From: Linanthus parryae
Taxonomy: Eukaryota > Streptophyta > Magnoliopsida > Ericales > Polemoniaceae
Reading direction: 5' to 3'
Length of the DNA stretch: 64,000 bases
NCBI GenBank assembly: GCA_023055425.1
Contig: JALGPY010000003.1
Span: 53,677,891 to 53,741,890 of the forward strand
This document shows positions 45,367 to 57,806 of this stretch, one piece after another. Made by a program: the position numbers and the translations under genes. The notes under the pieces are model-generated. The model saw nothing but the letters and a program-made list of their open reading frames with translations. It had not been told where the DNA came from and searched no databases. The stretch's first letter is position 1. Each line of letters starts with the position of its first letter.

Positions 45367-45719
45367 TAATAACAACCTTATATGTTTGAGCCTTGGATGG
45401 TTAAAAGGCCTAGTCCAATCTCTACAAGACTCCAAGCCCACTGTCAAGACTCCAGGCCCGTTGCTCTTCTAAAGCCCATATACTAGCCTGCTAGGGTTTT
45501 ATATTTGTACCGTTTGTTTATTACCGTTGGATGTAATCGTACAATCCAACGGCTGTATTTCAGTCTTTATATTCCCTGAACCTTCTAGGGTTCTGCATTG
45601 AGTCGGACCATTTTCTTCCTTCATTCATTGTATAGTCTCTCTCTCTTAATACACAATATACCTTTGGTTTTCTCTCCGATTTAATGCATACACAGTTTAT
45701 TGTTTGATCAAATCTTTCA
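45367..45719 (+). repeat. Left LTR (353 bp), TA...CA ends
   Basis: The target duplication ATTTG ends at 45366, which leaves TAATAAC as the first bases instead of the usual TG. Confidence 0.9.
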
Positions 45720-45731
45720 TAGTATCAGAGC
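45720..45731 (+). other. Primer binding site
   Basis: TAGTATCAGAGC differs by one base from the initiator Met-tRNA complement TGGTATCAGAGC. It lies directly after the LTR and directly before the gag ATG. Confidence 0.85.
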
Positions 45732-48700
45732 ATGTCGCTCATACCTTCTTCTCCGGCGACGCCGCCGCTTTACTTACTTGCAAATATACACAATCTTGTT
45801 CCTTTTAAACTTGATAGCACCAATTTTGTTTTATGGCGGCATCAGATCAAATCTCTGTTCCGCACCCACTCACTTTTTGGCTACCTAGATGGTTCTACCG
45901 TTTGTCCGCCGTCTCACATCTCATCGGAGACGGGTCCGGTTGCAAATCCGGCCTTCTCGGCCTGGATCTTGCAAGATCAGGCAGTTCTTACTGTGCTTAA
46001 TGCAACTTTAACCACAGAGGCTCTTACTCTTGTGGTGGGTTGTTCAACTTCTGGTGAGGCTTGGCAAACTCTACAGCGCCGCTACGCTTCTTTAACCAGA
46101 TCCAACATCATTCAGTTGAAATCTGATCTCCAATCTGCCAGAAAGGGGTCTGATTCAATCGATGTTTACATGCAATGCCTGGCCACGATCCGCAACAAAC
46201 TCGCCTCTCTTCGGTCATTATTGAAGATGAAGATATGCTCCTCTATGCAGTTGGCGGCCTTCCGGTCGAATACAACCCTTTTCGCTCCTCACTCCGTACC
46301 CACTCCAACCCCATCTCCTTCGAAGAGTTGCATGTTCTTTTAAAAGCCGAAGAACAGATGTTTGCCTCTCAGATCCACACCTCCGATCCACTTCCCAATG
46401 CCTTCTACTCATCTTCAGGCCGTGGTGGTGGTCGGGGAGGGCGGAACCCTACCGGATCTCGTGGCGGCAGAGGTGGTCAACGGAGTGGTGGCCGTTTTGA
46501 TTCCTCTCGGGGCGATCGCTATTTTTCGGGTTATGGGTCTCCACCTGGTTCTGGTAATGGAGGCGGATCAGGGTACGGTTCCGGGTATGGATCCGGATAC
46601 AGATTCGGGTATGGTTCCGGCTACGGATCCGGGCGTTCGGGTCCGGGTCGTAATTCCGGTTACCATCAAGGACGTGGCGGTTCGGGTCGTGGCAACGGAT
46701 CAGCTGTTGTTAATTGCCAAATATGTGGTCTTGATTACCACAGTGCACTTGACTGTTTTCATCGCATGGATTATGCGTATCAGGGACGTCATCCTCCTGA
46801 GAAACTATCTGCCATGGCTGCTTCAACTTCTCGACCTCAATCTCCACAGTCTGATCTCTGGCTCACTGATACAGGAGCTTCAAACCATATGACATCTGAA
46901 CTTGGAAATCTCTCTCTCTCAGAGCCTTATTCGGGTAATGACCAAGTTACCATCGGTAACGGCTCTTCTCTGCAAATCCAACACTCCGGTACTGCTCTTC
47001 TGACCACTGCTAACTGCTCTTTTCAATTGTCAAATACCTTACATGTTCCCAATTTGTCAGTTAATTTATTATCTGTTAACAAACTCTGTCATGAACATAA
47101 TGTTCGATTTATTTTTGACAAAACACATTTTTATATTCAGGATATGGAAACGGGAAATACCCTGTTCCAGGGTATCAGTAAAAATGGTCTTTACCCTATG
47201 TCCTCCATGTCTTGTCAGACTGGTCCTCAAGCTCACCTTGGTCAACGAATTCAAAACAACTTATGGCATTCTCGGCTTGGACATCCGTCCAATTCTATTT
47301 TATCTAAATGTGTATCTTGTCCTAAAACTTTGAACAATCCTGGTTCTGTTTGTGAATCTTGTCTTGCAGGCAAAATGACTAGACTGCCCTTTTCTTTATC
47401 TAAAACCGTTTCTTCTCAACCCTTGCATTTAGTTCATAGTGATGTTTGGGGGCCTTCCTCCACAGTTTCTTTGCAAGGATATCGTTATTATGTGCTCTTT
47501 ATTGATGATCACTCCCGTTTTACTTGGTTGTTTCCTTTGAAATTGAAATCTGAAGTTACTGCTACTTTTCTTAAATATAAAACTTTTATTGAAAAATTAT
47601 TGGGGTATCCTATTAAAATCCTACGCTCTGATGGAGGAGGAGAATACACTGCTTACTTGTTCCAACAAATCTTACATGATTCTGGAATTTCACATGAAAA
47701 GTGTTGTCCACATACCCCGCAACAAAATGGTGTTGCAGAACGTAAACATAGACACATCACTGAAACTGCAGTGACTTTACTTAATTCTGCATCTTTGCCT
47801 AAAACTTTCTGGTTTCATGCCATTGCAACTGCCACCTATCTTATTAATCGTATGCCTAGCAAAACTACACATAACTTGTCACCTTTTGAAATTTTGTTTA
47901 AATCTGCCCCTGATTACTCTAACTTACGTGTTTTTGGCTGTGCTTGCTTTCCATGTCTTAAACCTTATATGAAATCTAAACTTGATCCTAAAACTGTTAA
48001 ATGTGTTTTGTTGGGTTATGCTGCTGGATATAAAGGCTATATCTGTTTTGATAAGTCAACTCATAAATTTTATGTTAGCAGAGATGTTATTTTTGATGAG
48101 TTTCAATTTCCTTATGCTTCATCTATCTCACATGATCACTCTGTTTTGCCTACAGGACCTTCAAGAACAGATACTCCACTAAGAACAGATACTCCACCAA
48201 GTTCAGATATTAGACTAAGTTCAGATACTACACTTCCTACTAGCAGCTATTCCCCAAGAGCTGTACACCAATCTGAGGACTTGCCTTGGGAGCAGCCAAC
48301 CACCACTGATGCCCACACTCCTGAGGTTCCACCACCCTCTGGTGCTGTTTCCCCATCAGCTGGGTCTGGCTCTGGCTTGGCACCCAATCAAGCTCCAGTG
48401 ATGATCCCCCCCTCCCCACTTCTCCACTCCCTCCTCCCACTTCTGGTCACCCTATGCAAACCAGAAGCAAATCTGGTATTGTCAAAAAGAAGTTACTTTT
48501 TCATACATCTACTGCACCTATGCATTCTGGGTTCACTTCTACTATTTCTTCTTCACCTCATCTTGAACCCATAACTTATACAGAGGCCTCTAAACAGGCT
48601 GTTTGGCAAAGAGCCATGGAAGATGAGTTTCACAGTCTTACTCAACAATGCACATGGTCTCTAGTTCCTGCACCTCCCCATGCCAATATTATAGGCAATA

Positions 48701-50107
48701 AATGGGTCTTTAAAACAAAATTTAACCTTAACGGGTCTGTTTCTCGATACAAGGCTCGTCTAGTAGCCAAAGGGTTTCACCAAACCCCTGGCCTTGACTA
48801 TGACGAGACCTTTAGTCCTGTTGTCAAACACAACACAGTTCGTTGCATTTTATCTTTAGCTGCTAGCTTTTCCTGGCCTTTACAGCAGCTTGACGTAAAA
48901 AATGCTTTTTTACATGGCACACTTCGCGAAACAGTTTTTATGCAACAACCTACTGGTTTTGTTCATCCCCAATTTCCCCAACATGTATGTCTGTTGCACA
49001 AGTCCATCTACGGGCTTAAGCAAGCACCCCGTGCTTGGTTTGAAAAGTTTACAACTTATCTCTTTTCTCTTGGATTTATTTCCTCATATGCAGATTCATC
49101 ACTTTTTATTCGACACTCCAATAATAGACTCACTATTCTATTATTGTACGTTGATGATATTATAGTTACGGGGAATGATATTCCCTACATTACCACTTTA
49201 GTTACTAAATTAAATCACGAATTTCAAATGACCAATTTGGGTCCTCTAACTTATTTTCTTGGACTCCAAATTGTTAGATCTTCTTCTGGTTTGCTTATTC
49301 ATCAAGAAAAATACATTATTGATCTCTTAGCGCGTTTTAACATGAGTACTTGCAAGCCAAGTCCTACTCCTCTTGCCTCTGGTACTAAGTACCATATTAA
49401 TCAAGGGGATCCTTTGCCAGACCCTACTATATATAGACAATTATTAGGTGCATTACAGTACCTAACCTTCAGTCGTCCTGACTTGGCTTTTGCGGTGAAT
49501 CACCTTTGCCAATTTACGCACTCCCCCACCACAGCTCACCTCAGTGGTGCCAAACGTATCTTACGATACTTACATGGCACCAAAACTCTTGGTTTATTTT
49601 ATCACAAAGGTCCGCTCAAATTTACAAGTTTTTACTGATGCGGATTGGGCCGGGGACCCAACTGATAGGCGCAGTACTACTGGGCTTATCGTTTTCCTTG
49701 GCCCAAATCCCATTCATTGGGTTGCAAAAAAACAACCCACAGTGGCCCGATCCTCCCGATCCTCTACTGAAGCAGAGTATCGGGCCCTTGCCACAGCTGC
49801 CGCTGACATTTCATGGTTTCGATATCTCTTTCGTGATCTGGGTTTAAGACTTCATGAACCTCCCTGTCTTTGGACTGATAATTACTCTGCTTTGTCCCTT
49901 ACTGCAAATCCATTATTTCACGCTCGAACAAAACACATCGAGTTAGATTATCATTACATCCGTGAAAAAGTGTTGCGCAAAGAACTAATTGTGTCTTTTG
50001 TTTCAGGTAAGGATCAAGTTGCTGACATTTTCACCAAGTCTCTACCAATTGCTCAATTCAATCGATTCCGGCATAAACTGATGACTTCTCCGGCGTCCTC
50101 AGTTTAA
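45732..50107 (+). pseudogene. Copia gag-pol (three frameshifts)
   Basis: ATG at 45732 directly follows the primer site. Gag (MSLIPSSPATPP, then FKLDSTNFVLWRHQIKS) shifts frame near 46205. A Gly/Arg-rich stretch follows, then zinc knuckle CQICGLDYHSALDC, protease LTDTGASNHMT (about 46860), the LWHSRLGHPS pre-integrase motif, and integrase with VHSDVWGP, LRSDGGGEY and PQQNGVAERKHRH, all catalytic residues present. A shift near 48440 leads to RT (LYVDDIIVTGND, about 49150). A third shift near 49625 leads to RNase H (DADWAGDPTDRRS, STEAEYRAL, ADIFTKSL), ending at 50107. The style recalls the Ale/Retrofit copia lineage; this is only an impression. Confidence 0.92.
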
Positions 50108-50114
50108 GGGGGGC

Positions 50115-50467
50115 TAATAACAACCTTATATGTTTGGGCCTTGGATGGTTAAAAGGCCTAGTCCAATCTCTACAAGACTCCAAGCCCACTGTCAAGACTC
50201 CAGGCCCGTTGCTCTTCTAAAGCCCATATACTAGCCTGCTAGGGTTTTATATTTGTACCGTTTGTTTATTACCGTTGGATGTAATCGTACAATCCAACGG
50301 CTGTATTTCAGTCTTTATATTCCCAGAACCTTCTAGGGTTCTGCATTGAGTCGGTCCATTTTCTTCCTTCATTCATTGTATAGTCTCTCTCTCTTAATAC
50401 ACAATATACCTTTGGTTTTCTCTCCGATTCAATGCATACACAGTTTATTGTTTGATCAAATCTTTCA
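50115..50467 (+). repeat. Right LTR (353 bp)
   Basis: Same length as the left LTR with four visible substitutions. Preceded by the purine tract AAGGGGGGC and followed by ATTTG. Confidence 0.92.
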
Positions 50468-50472
50468 ATTTG

Positions 50473-50580
50473 GGTTTTTATCGAGCCGCCGAAATTTGTA
50501 ATAACTCCTACTAAAACTACAGCTCCAAATTTGGATAATATAATTGTTTAATTTATGAGCCACGTGCTAAACGCTAACAG
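50473..50580 (+). repeat. Dispersed repeat, copy 1 (right part)
   Basis: Continues the repeat cut by the copia element: AATTTGTAATAACT and GAGCCACGTGCTAAACG match 52004 and 52068. Confidence 0.65.
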
Positions 50581-51680
50581 TCTCCAGCATGGCGAATAAA
50601 AAAGAACAAAAAAAACAACATAATGACAACGTGTACGATTTTCTTTTGTATTATATTATGCTCTTCAGGTTTTCGTTTGCAGCTCCACTTCTACCAGGAA
50701 ATAACACTTGTCGTCCCACCTCTTCGTCCCCACTGCAAAATAGGTTAAATACCACTCTGTCCCATCTTTTCCTCCCCAATTTTCTTATTGAGACGTCCCA
50801 CCTCTTCCTCACCGTTCTCTTATTTGGTAACCTTAAACAAATAAAAGGACTAAATTACCCTCTTCAAAAGCCCCAGTTCTACCTCGGTCAAAACACTAAC
50901 CCTACTTATACCACCACAATTCAGCCCTCAAAAGTGAAAAAGTAAAAGTTTTTAGAGAGAGAAAATAGAAAGCACTCTGCTGTTCATCCTAGAAAACCCA
51001 CCAATCACTCCAATCGATCTTTGATGCTAGGAATCAAATTGTTTTGTTGTTTCAGTTCAAGACCTCGCTTGTGGTGGTTCTATGATCGTTTGAGCTCTCT
51101 GGCTTCTCCATATCTGGTCCTTGGTCGCCAGTCTCATGGCTAGTGGCCATCCGTCAGTGAAGGCAAGTCGTTGTTTCTCTCTTTCGCGTTACTGAACGCC
51201 CACGGAGAGGGAGCAGAAGGAGATGGTGAACAAACAATGTATCTGTAAACCTACATCTTCTGTCACATCTCCTCCTCCTCCATCTGATTTTTGATATTCT
51301 GTAAAAACAATTATTTTGTTGTTGAATATATTGTAAAAAAAATTGAATTTGTTGTTGGCTTGAAATATTCTTGATCTGGTTTTTGATCTAGAAAATCTGT
51401 CATCTTGATCCGTTTTTGTTATGTAAAAATATGCTATATTTCGCTCTGTTCTTGGTCTGTCATTTTTTGGATTGATGTGTTTATTGGATTTGTCTTGGTT
51501 TGGTGGTGGACTGGTGGTTTGGTGGTGGGCTGTTGGTGAGATGGTGTTTTCTTGGTATGAACCTAAGTTAGAGAGAGGATGAGGACATAAAAAAATTAAT
51601 AATAGAGTGGGAGCAAAAGTGTACAAAATACTTGTTTCTTAATTACTGTGCCCTTCCTCAATGGGGAGGAAGATGCAGAT
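50581..51680. other. Unassigned spacer
   Basis: AT-rich, pyrimidine-rich stretches (CCACCTCTTC, CTCTGTCCCATC) and low-complexity frames on both strands. I recognise no gene or element here. Confidence 0.4.
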
Positions 51681-52100
51681 GGTGCTATTTACGTGGTTCA
51701 GCCCAAGAACGACCTACATCAACGGTGCTAATAGTGCTATTTCATTTAACATATGAGATATTGTTACAATGGTTGCGATGGAGGTCAACTCTCACAAAGT
51801 AACCAATGCTATTTGTTCTCACTACAATTGTCCACTCTCACACTTGCTATTTTAAATTTGTTACCAGGTTCCTCAATTTATAGAACAACACATCCTACAA
51901 AAGTTGACTATGGATAGGATAAAATTTTGCCGTCGCGATTCTTGAGTCGTCAAAGGTCTTTTACATATCACAAGTGTGATTCGGAATTTTATCGAGGCGT
52001 CCAAATTTGTAATAACTACGTCGCTAACACCACAACTCCAAACTTGACTATTGTGATTTCTCAATTTGTAAGCCACGTGCTAAACGTCAATAGTAACCGA
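51681..52100 (+). repeat. Dispersed repeat, copy 2
   Basis: Second, diverged copy of the repeat at 45063-45361 plus 50473-50580. It starts around TACGTGGTTCAGCCCAAGAA and ends near GCCACGTGCTAAACGTC. Confidence 0.6.
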
Positions 52101-52551
52101 TTTACCACCTATTTGTTAAATGAATTGATATAGCTGTAAATTTTAATGAAAAATTCTAAATAGACTGAATTTTATACATAATTTACAGTTGCCAATCTTT
52201 TTTTATGTGTTCAACGTATTATTGAGTTTTATTTTTGGTATACTACAATATTGTGTATAAAATTATACCATGAAGTGTGTTAGACCCTCCAAATACCCAA
52301 AATAATGCAATTGATTGCTACCTTTAGACAAATTGGGACTGCACAGTTGGTGGAGTTTACAAATCTAGACATTTGACTATGTAAGACTTTGCTAGTGACA
52401 AAAAGCTGAACATAATATTATTATAATTTGTGAGTAATGTTTATGTAAAAGACATTTAGTGTCTATTTAAGAGATATCCTCACTTAAAAGATGGTTGATT
52501 AAAAAGATGTGATGTATTACCCAAAGTGTAATCTGGTACAGAGAAGCCAAT

Positions 52552-53130
52552 ATGGGAGGCCAAATTGAGGAATCTGGGATTACCCCAGGTGTGGTGCATA
52601 CCAAATGGAGAAGTTCACCTAATGGTTATGTTAAATTTCATGTTGATGCGGCGTGGAGGATGTTTTACACAACTAAAGGGATTGGATTGGTAATTCGTGT
52701 TCAGATGGGAAGTTTTGTTGCGGCAAGACATGTGCGACTATCGAGATTGCGATCACCTCTCATGGCGGAAGTCGCTGCCATTTGGGAGGGGATGAATTTT
52801 GTAGCTGAACTAGGACGGGCCAGGGTGCAGATCGAATTCGCCAACCTCACATCTGTTAGTCTTCTTCGGGATGGAGTGGCTGGAAAACTCTGCGAGCTTC
52901 AGGCAATATCATACTTCAAAGAAAAGTTGGCAAAGTGCAGATCATTAATAACAAGGTTTGAAGCAGTGGAATATATTCATGTTCGTGAGAGAAGGTAACG
53001 CTTTTTCTCATCTAGTTATTTCGAAAGCAATTGATGAAGATAGTATTAGTTACTATTCGGAGACGCCAGAATGGGCGTACGATGTACAAAACAATGATTA
53101 TATGGGTCTGACTCCCCTTTTATAGATGCA
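52552..53130 (+). pseudogene. LINE RNase H fragment, decayed
   Basis: An RVT_3-type RNase H: YVKFHVDAAW, GIGLVIR, SPLMAEVAAIWEGMNF. The third acidic motif (normally ESDS) reads EFANLTS, so it is inactive. A frameshift near 52990 leads to a typical LINE ending, up to a stop at about 53123. An A-rich tail (TTTTCCCTCAAAAAG) follows near 53140 and shares its TTTTCCCTCAAAAA with the LINE end near 14720. The 5' part is missing. Confidence 0.75.
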
Positions 53131-53155
53131 TACTTTTTCCCTCAAAAAGAAAAAG

Positions 53156-55140
53156 ATGGGATGTAGCATATATCAACTAAAAGCACCTAGGTCGACAAGA
53201 AAACGATAGCCACCGTAGCCGTCCAAGTACCCAACCGACCGACCATGATTCAAATTCCTGCAACACCAGCCCCGACTAGTTTGCTCAAAACGAGTTGTTC
53301 TCCTCATTATGCATTATTCTTAATTGTAACACCCCCAAAATGACCAAGCCGGAGGCCCGGGGGTGTCATTCCGTACCCGAGATTAAACCCGGATACAAGG
53401 ACTTTTAAAGATGGTTCTCAAGCAATCATTCATAAAGTATTTAAAACAAAACATTATTACAATTCAATTATTCGTGACTCAAACCCGGGCATAAAACAAC
53501 TAAAGTGTTATAATACTAAAAGAGTTCAAATTTAAAATGAAATGACTAATGCATTCGGTGATGAAGCGCGTCCCCCGCTAAGCCAAATACTCACCACCTA
53601 GACCTGTTGTGCAGAAAAAAAAAAAGAAACACCACAGTATAAAATCAGCATATAAATACTGGCAAGCAAACACCCAAGCATGTAAAATGATGATGGGACA
53701 GTTATAAAACAGTGACCAATTTTACAAGTAGGAGTTCATTTCAAACACAACGGACGTAAAGTTTGAATCTTGTAAGAAAAACATGTGAGTTTCCAATTCC
53801 ATAAAATTTCCAAACCAATTCACTATCCATTAGGGGAAACCCAAAACCACATATTAATTCTTTTTCCATTAATAAGATCGAAACCAAATCCATTTTATTA
53901 ATTTGTTGTGACGGGAGAAAACCAACCATCTCGCAAGCATCCAAGACCTTAAGTGTCGACACCCCCCAAAGACTCTAGCGACCAGAGGAGTGAGTACAGG
54001 GAGCTATCCGGGGCTAAGTGCGGCCGGATTAAATAAAATAAATTGAACGGAAGACCGAGATCAACACGCCCAATGCCAATAGTAACCAATAATAAAGGTC
54101 CCCGCACAACTCTTCCACTTTACGTTATCGTCCATTATTATTATCGTTGTGATATTTTCAAGTAAAGCATTTGGCAAGTAAAAACATATATTTGAATGAC
54201 ACGTAACACAAACTCATTTTGAGACGTAAAGTAGTAAATCATTCGACACGAAGGAAGTTAGGCACACTAGGCCTGGCATGTTTACTCACCTCAAAGCAAA
54301 TCAACTACGGCGACTCAATCGTAGTACTCAAGGTACCCGTCGTCTGTGAACTCGTCGCCTACAAGTTAACAGTACTCTAATCAAATCACAATACTTTAAT
54401 AATACTAGCGGCAACTATACTACTGCATATGACGCTCAACGATTTAGGGTTCTAACATCATCCTAACATTCCCAAATAACCCAATACACAAGTGGTTGGG
54501 GTGATTGGTTCTAAGTCAACAACACTATTCTACTAGCCGGTTCTAGTTCAGCATCCAAAAGGCTAATTATTTTTAAACAAGGAGATTACCAATTAACTAG
54601 ATTCACATTATACTAGTCACAACTCACAAATCTTGTCAAACACATGTACTTAGGTTCAAGACCACAAAACGAGTGTTAAAACTCCCAAAATCCAACAAAT
54701 TTTCATGTCTAGACACTATAATAAACCCACCAGCATTAGTGACAAATTCAGCATCTTTCAGCGACTAAAAACAGTCCTATAGCGACGAATTCTAACCTTT
54801 TAGCGACCGGAAAGATTGTATATCAACTCTAGATCATCACATGAAGTGCCTAACGGTCTCGATTTCAACTCCATTTCAATCACCCGACAATTACAACTTG
54901 CCTTGCCAACCCAACACATCAAACAAATGATAACTTCTAGTTAATCCTATTGTTTCAACTTGTTTTTACCTCCTACACAAACTAGGGTTTATGGGTGTGA
55001 TATGAACATGAAAGATTATGATGATTCATGAAGAAGAATAATACGATAATAATCCAAAATAAAGAGTGATTACAATCTGACATTAAAGAACAAATTGCTA
55101 CTTACGTGAACGTGAGAGATTTGAGAGATTAAGTAGCGGA
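53156..55140. other. Noncoding; probable gypsy LTR-like sequence
   Basis: TGTAACACCCCCAAAATGAC at 53325, followed by GGAGGCCCGGGGGTGTCA, resembles the start of large Ty3/gypsy LTRs in plants. I find no matching partner, primer site or coding region, and cannot place the other end, so a solo LTR or fragment is possible. Confidence 0.35.
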
Positions 55141-55439
55141 GATGAGGGTGGCAATGGTAATCAAGGCTGCCGAAAAAGAGAGCAAGAGAAAAGAGAAATT
55201 AAAGTATGAAGGAGAAGAAGAAAAAGCCGAAGAAAGAGAAGGAGAAGGAGAAGCCACAGACAATGTGAGGGAAAGAATTGATATGGTTGCCACAAACTGT
55301 TGGTCGCAGAGGGTAAATCCAAACTATGTGTTGCTTCATGAGGTTGTTGTTGGGTCTGATCATTGTGCCTTATCTTACATACAAGGCCAGAGAAGGTGAG
55401 GGGTAAGGCTACTTTCTACTTTGAAAAGAATTGACAGCA

Positions 55440-57435
55440 AGAAGAGAGACTTACACAGGTTATAGACTCCAGCTACGAGATTGGTATAAGAGGGTCAAGA
55501 ATGTTCAGACTGGATTGGAACTCTATAACTGCAAGAAAGAGTTGCAAATTTGGAATAATTAGGAGTTTTGAAATAATGCAACAAGAAACAAAAATCTGCA
55601 ACAACAACAACGAAATCAGGTGCATATGCAACCTGTCACTAGTGAAGGGGAGAAACAAAGAAGATGTATCCAAAGTGAGCTAAGTAGTTTGTGGAACAAA
55701 GAAGAACACTATTGGATGCAGAGATCTAGAGGTCAATATCTGAATAATGGTGACATAAATACCAAGTTTTTTCATTCACTACAGTTCAAAGAAGAAAATG
55801 GAATCACATTGGTAGAATCAAAGACCAAGAAGGAAGGTGGATCACAGAAGATGATGGTATATTAAAGACCAATTTCAGGTTTATTTCAACAACCTCTTCA
55901 GAAGTGGAAAAGCCTCAAATACCTCTTACAGTTGGTCAGTTATGGAAAGGGTTATCAGCAATGAGACCAATGAGAAATTGATGGAAGTTCCATTGAGAGA
56001 AGAGATTAAGGAAGCCTGATTTGATCTTGCACCTTGGAAATCTCCAGGTCATGATGGTTTTCAAGGTTTTTTATACCAGATGAATTGGAATACAATAGGG
56101 GAGGATGTAATGGCTGCTACATAGAGCTTCTTTGAAAGTGGTACGATGTTGAAATCTGCTAATGCTACTATCATATCCCTCATCCCAAAAATCCCCCATC
56201 CTGAAGTCCCTTCTCAGTTCGGGCCAATTAGTTTATGTAATTTGAGATACAAGATCATTTCTAAACTAATGGAAAATAGATTGAAAAGGCTGCTTCCCAA
56301 CATCATTTCCATCTAACAGTCTGCTTTTGTCCCTGGTAGGGCCATAATAATGTCCTAATTTCCTAAGCTCTCATCCACCACATTAATACTAAGAAGAATA
56401 GCTATCATAGATGGCTAGCTATGAAACTGGATTTGAATAAGGCTTATGATTCTGTCAATTGAGATTTCTTTGTGAAGACTCATAGAGAGATGGTTTAACC
56501 AAAAATGGTGTGAATGGGTAGACCAATGCATATCCACAGTGCAGTATAGAGTCAAAATTAATGGGATTGCTGATGTGGTGGTCTATTCCAGAGGAGGGCT
56601 AAGACAGGGGGCCCTCTATCCCCTATCTCTTCACAATTTCATGGAAGTGATCTCAAAGATGATTGAGAGAAGGTGAGAGAAGGTAGTATCAAAGGTATCA
56701 AGATCAGTGACAGTTCCCCCCCCCCCATTAGTCACTTGTTCTTTGCAGATGATGTGATGGTGTTCCTAAGAGCTGATAAAGAAGAAGTAGCAATCTTTCT
56801 CGAAGTCCGCAGAAAGTTTGGGGATGCTTCTAGGATGTTTATGAATCCAAACAAATCAGGTGTCCTGTATTCCAAGCAAGTGTCAGATGAGGATAAAGAT
56901 GCTATTGGTGAGGTTATTCACATGAAGCCTATTGATGAGAAATCCATATATTTAGGAACTCCAACGTTTTAGGGAAAAGCAAGAAAGAAAGTGGTGGATC
57001 AACTCAGCAAGAAGGTGTTCAAGAAGCTAATGGGGTGGAAGCAGCGTCTTTTATCTCCATGAGGCAAAGAGGTGATGCTCAAGGCAGTAATCCAAGATCT
57101 TCCTAGTTATTTAATGTCGTTGATGATTTTCCCTATAAGTTTTTCAATAAGCTAACCAAATCTATGAGGAATTTATGGTGGGGTAATGACCCATGTGAGA
57201 GGAAGCTTGCCCGGGTTGCTTGGGATTGTTTAACCAAGAAAAAGAGGAAGGTGGCATGGGTTTCAAAAACATGAGAAACTTTAATGAAGCCATGGTAGCT
57301 AAGCAAGGATGGAGGCTAGGCACACAACCTAACAGTCTTTGTGCTAAAGTAATGACAGCTTTGTAAAGCTTATGGACAGTTTCAAAGTCTAGAGGAGGTT
57401 CTCATGTGTGGAATAGCATTATGAAAGCTATAAGA
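55440..57435 (+). pseudogene. LINE (L1-like) reverse transcriptase, decayed
   Basis: Pieces of a non-LTR RT occur in order with several stops and shifts: SLWNKEEHYWMQRSR and NNGDINTKFFHS (about 55690-55775), APWKSPGHDGFQG (about 56030), NATIISLIPKI with PISLCNLRYKIISK (about 56160-56265), QSAFVPGRA (about 56320), KLDLNKAYDSVN (about 56430) and HLFFADDVMVFL (about 56735). The last carries the catalytic FADD. Downstream parts up to about 57430 follow the usual L1 pattern. Endonuclease and RNase H are absent. Confidence 0.85.
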
Positions 57436-57584
57436 GTGTTGACTAGAACCACTTTCGCTAGGTTTTCTTCTCCGAGTTTGTCGGAGATCTAAAGGGTGAC
57501 AGAGGCGAGTTTCTTCTCTAGGGTTTGCTACGAAAACCCTAGAAACTGATCGAGACACAGGCTTTGAGAAAATCTACGACTACA

Positions 57585-57806
57585 ATGGCGAGTTCCGTCC
57601 TTGATTTCGGGATACATACCATTGAGGAAGAAGATCCTGAAGTTTATGATACGGAGTATTGTCTGGCGGCGATTAACGCAAGAGGACCTTGCTTAATTGG
57701 CAAGTTTGTGCACCCGATCAAATTCAACCGGTGGGCTATGAAGTTACTTTTCAAGAAGATATGGCCGGACGGAGATGATATTAGTGTGTACAGGAGAATC
57801 CTTTGA
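57585..57806 (+). pseudogene. LINE ORF1-like fragment (DUF4283-type N-terminus)
   Basis: MASSVLDFGIHTIEEEDPEV, then CLIGKFVHPIKFNRWAMKL and FKKIWPDGDD. This resembles the N-terminal DUF4283 region of plant LINE first ORFs. It ends at a TGA after about 73 codons, where a full ORF1 would run on for hundreds of residues with a zinc knuckle. It probably marks the 5' end of another LINE. Confidence 0.6.

Larger units (their letters stand above)
45367..50467 (+). mobile_element. Ty1/copia element with TA...CA LTR ends (5101 bp)
   Basis: LTRs 45367-45719 and 50115-50467 (353 bp each) start TAATAACAACC and end ATCTTTCA. They are flanked by identical 5-bp duplications ATTTG (45362-45366, 50468-50472). 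Four differences are visible between the LTRs, about 99% identity. A primer site with one mismatch (TAGTATCAGAGC) and a purine tract (AAGGGGGGC) are in place. The coding region needs three frameshifts. The element split a dispersed repeat. Confidence 0.93.

Noticed and set aside
51189..51626. 145-codon minus-strand frame
   Set aside because: No domain, odd composition, and no related sequence or gene structure around it.
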